Below are positions 5,647 through 5,650 of a stretch of DNA of 5,650 nt, piece after piece (position 1 is the stretch's first letter; each line of letters begins with the position of its first letter). Under the pieces are notes generated by a model. It searched no databases. It was given only the letters and a program-made list of their open reading frames with translations, and was not told the DNA's origin. The position numbers and the translations under genes were made by a program. The stretch is taken from assembly GCA_003445715.1 (NCBI GenBank), contig DMCS01000014.1, positions 1 to 5,650 on the forward strand. Reading direction: 5' to 3'. The stretch comes from Candidatus Mesolinea sp. GTDB lineage: Bacteria > Chloroflexota > Anaerolineae > Anaerolineales > Anaerolineaceae.

Positions 5647-5650
5647 AGCG

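Overview
The window looks like an ordinary bacterial chromosome segment of moderate GC content. It holds four complete protein genes and no RNA genes, phage genes or transposase genes. The proteins are typical of a Chloroflexota bacterium, probably of the Anaerolineae. They are a lipoprotein that joins a trypsin-like fold to a concanavalin-like domain, a 'NHHGTLFAG' type hotdog thioesterase, an MscS-family channel and a clade M3B oligoendopeptidase. The taxonomic placement is inference from protein style, not a measured result.

Layout, left to right. Positions 1-227 are non-coding and carry a small array of palindromic repeats: two hairpins with CATGG/CCATG stems, bounded by GAGACCTAA motifs. 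An extended -10 promoter near 228-236 then drives a plus-strand pair: a 606-residue secreted lipoprotein (270-2090) and a 136-residue hotdog thioesterase (2102-2512). The ribosome binding site of the thioesterase gene begins on the last base of the lipoprotein stop codon, so the two are probably translationally coupled. This pair converges, with only 14 bp between stops, on a minus-strand MscS-type channel gene (2527-3585). Upstream of that channel gene is a minus-strand PepF-like oligoendopeptidase (3690-5504).

The two minus-strand genes point the same way but appear to be separate transcription units. A 9-bp GC-rich hairpin with a T tract ends the peptidase gene, and a TGnTACAAT promoter for the channel gene follows it directly. 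The peptidase gene has its own strong promoter (TGGACA, 18 bp, TATAAT) and an AAGGAG ribosome binding site. Upstream of this promoter, at the right edge of the window, is a four-tract G4 motif on the minus strand.

The most notable points are these. The lipoprotein has a trypsin/HtrA-like domain whose His and Ser positions are both replaced, so it is probably a pseudoprotease. The thioesterase lacks the usual catalytic Asp of YciA-type enzymes and has a Glu one residue later. The left edge has a composite palindromic repeat, and the right edge has a symmetric G-quadruplex or triplex-prone tract. I see no defence system, CRISPR array or evident new multi-gene system.
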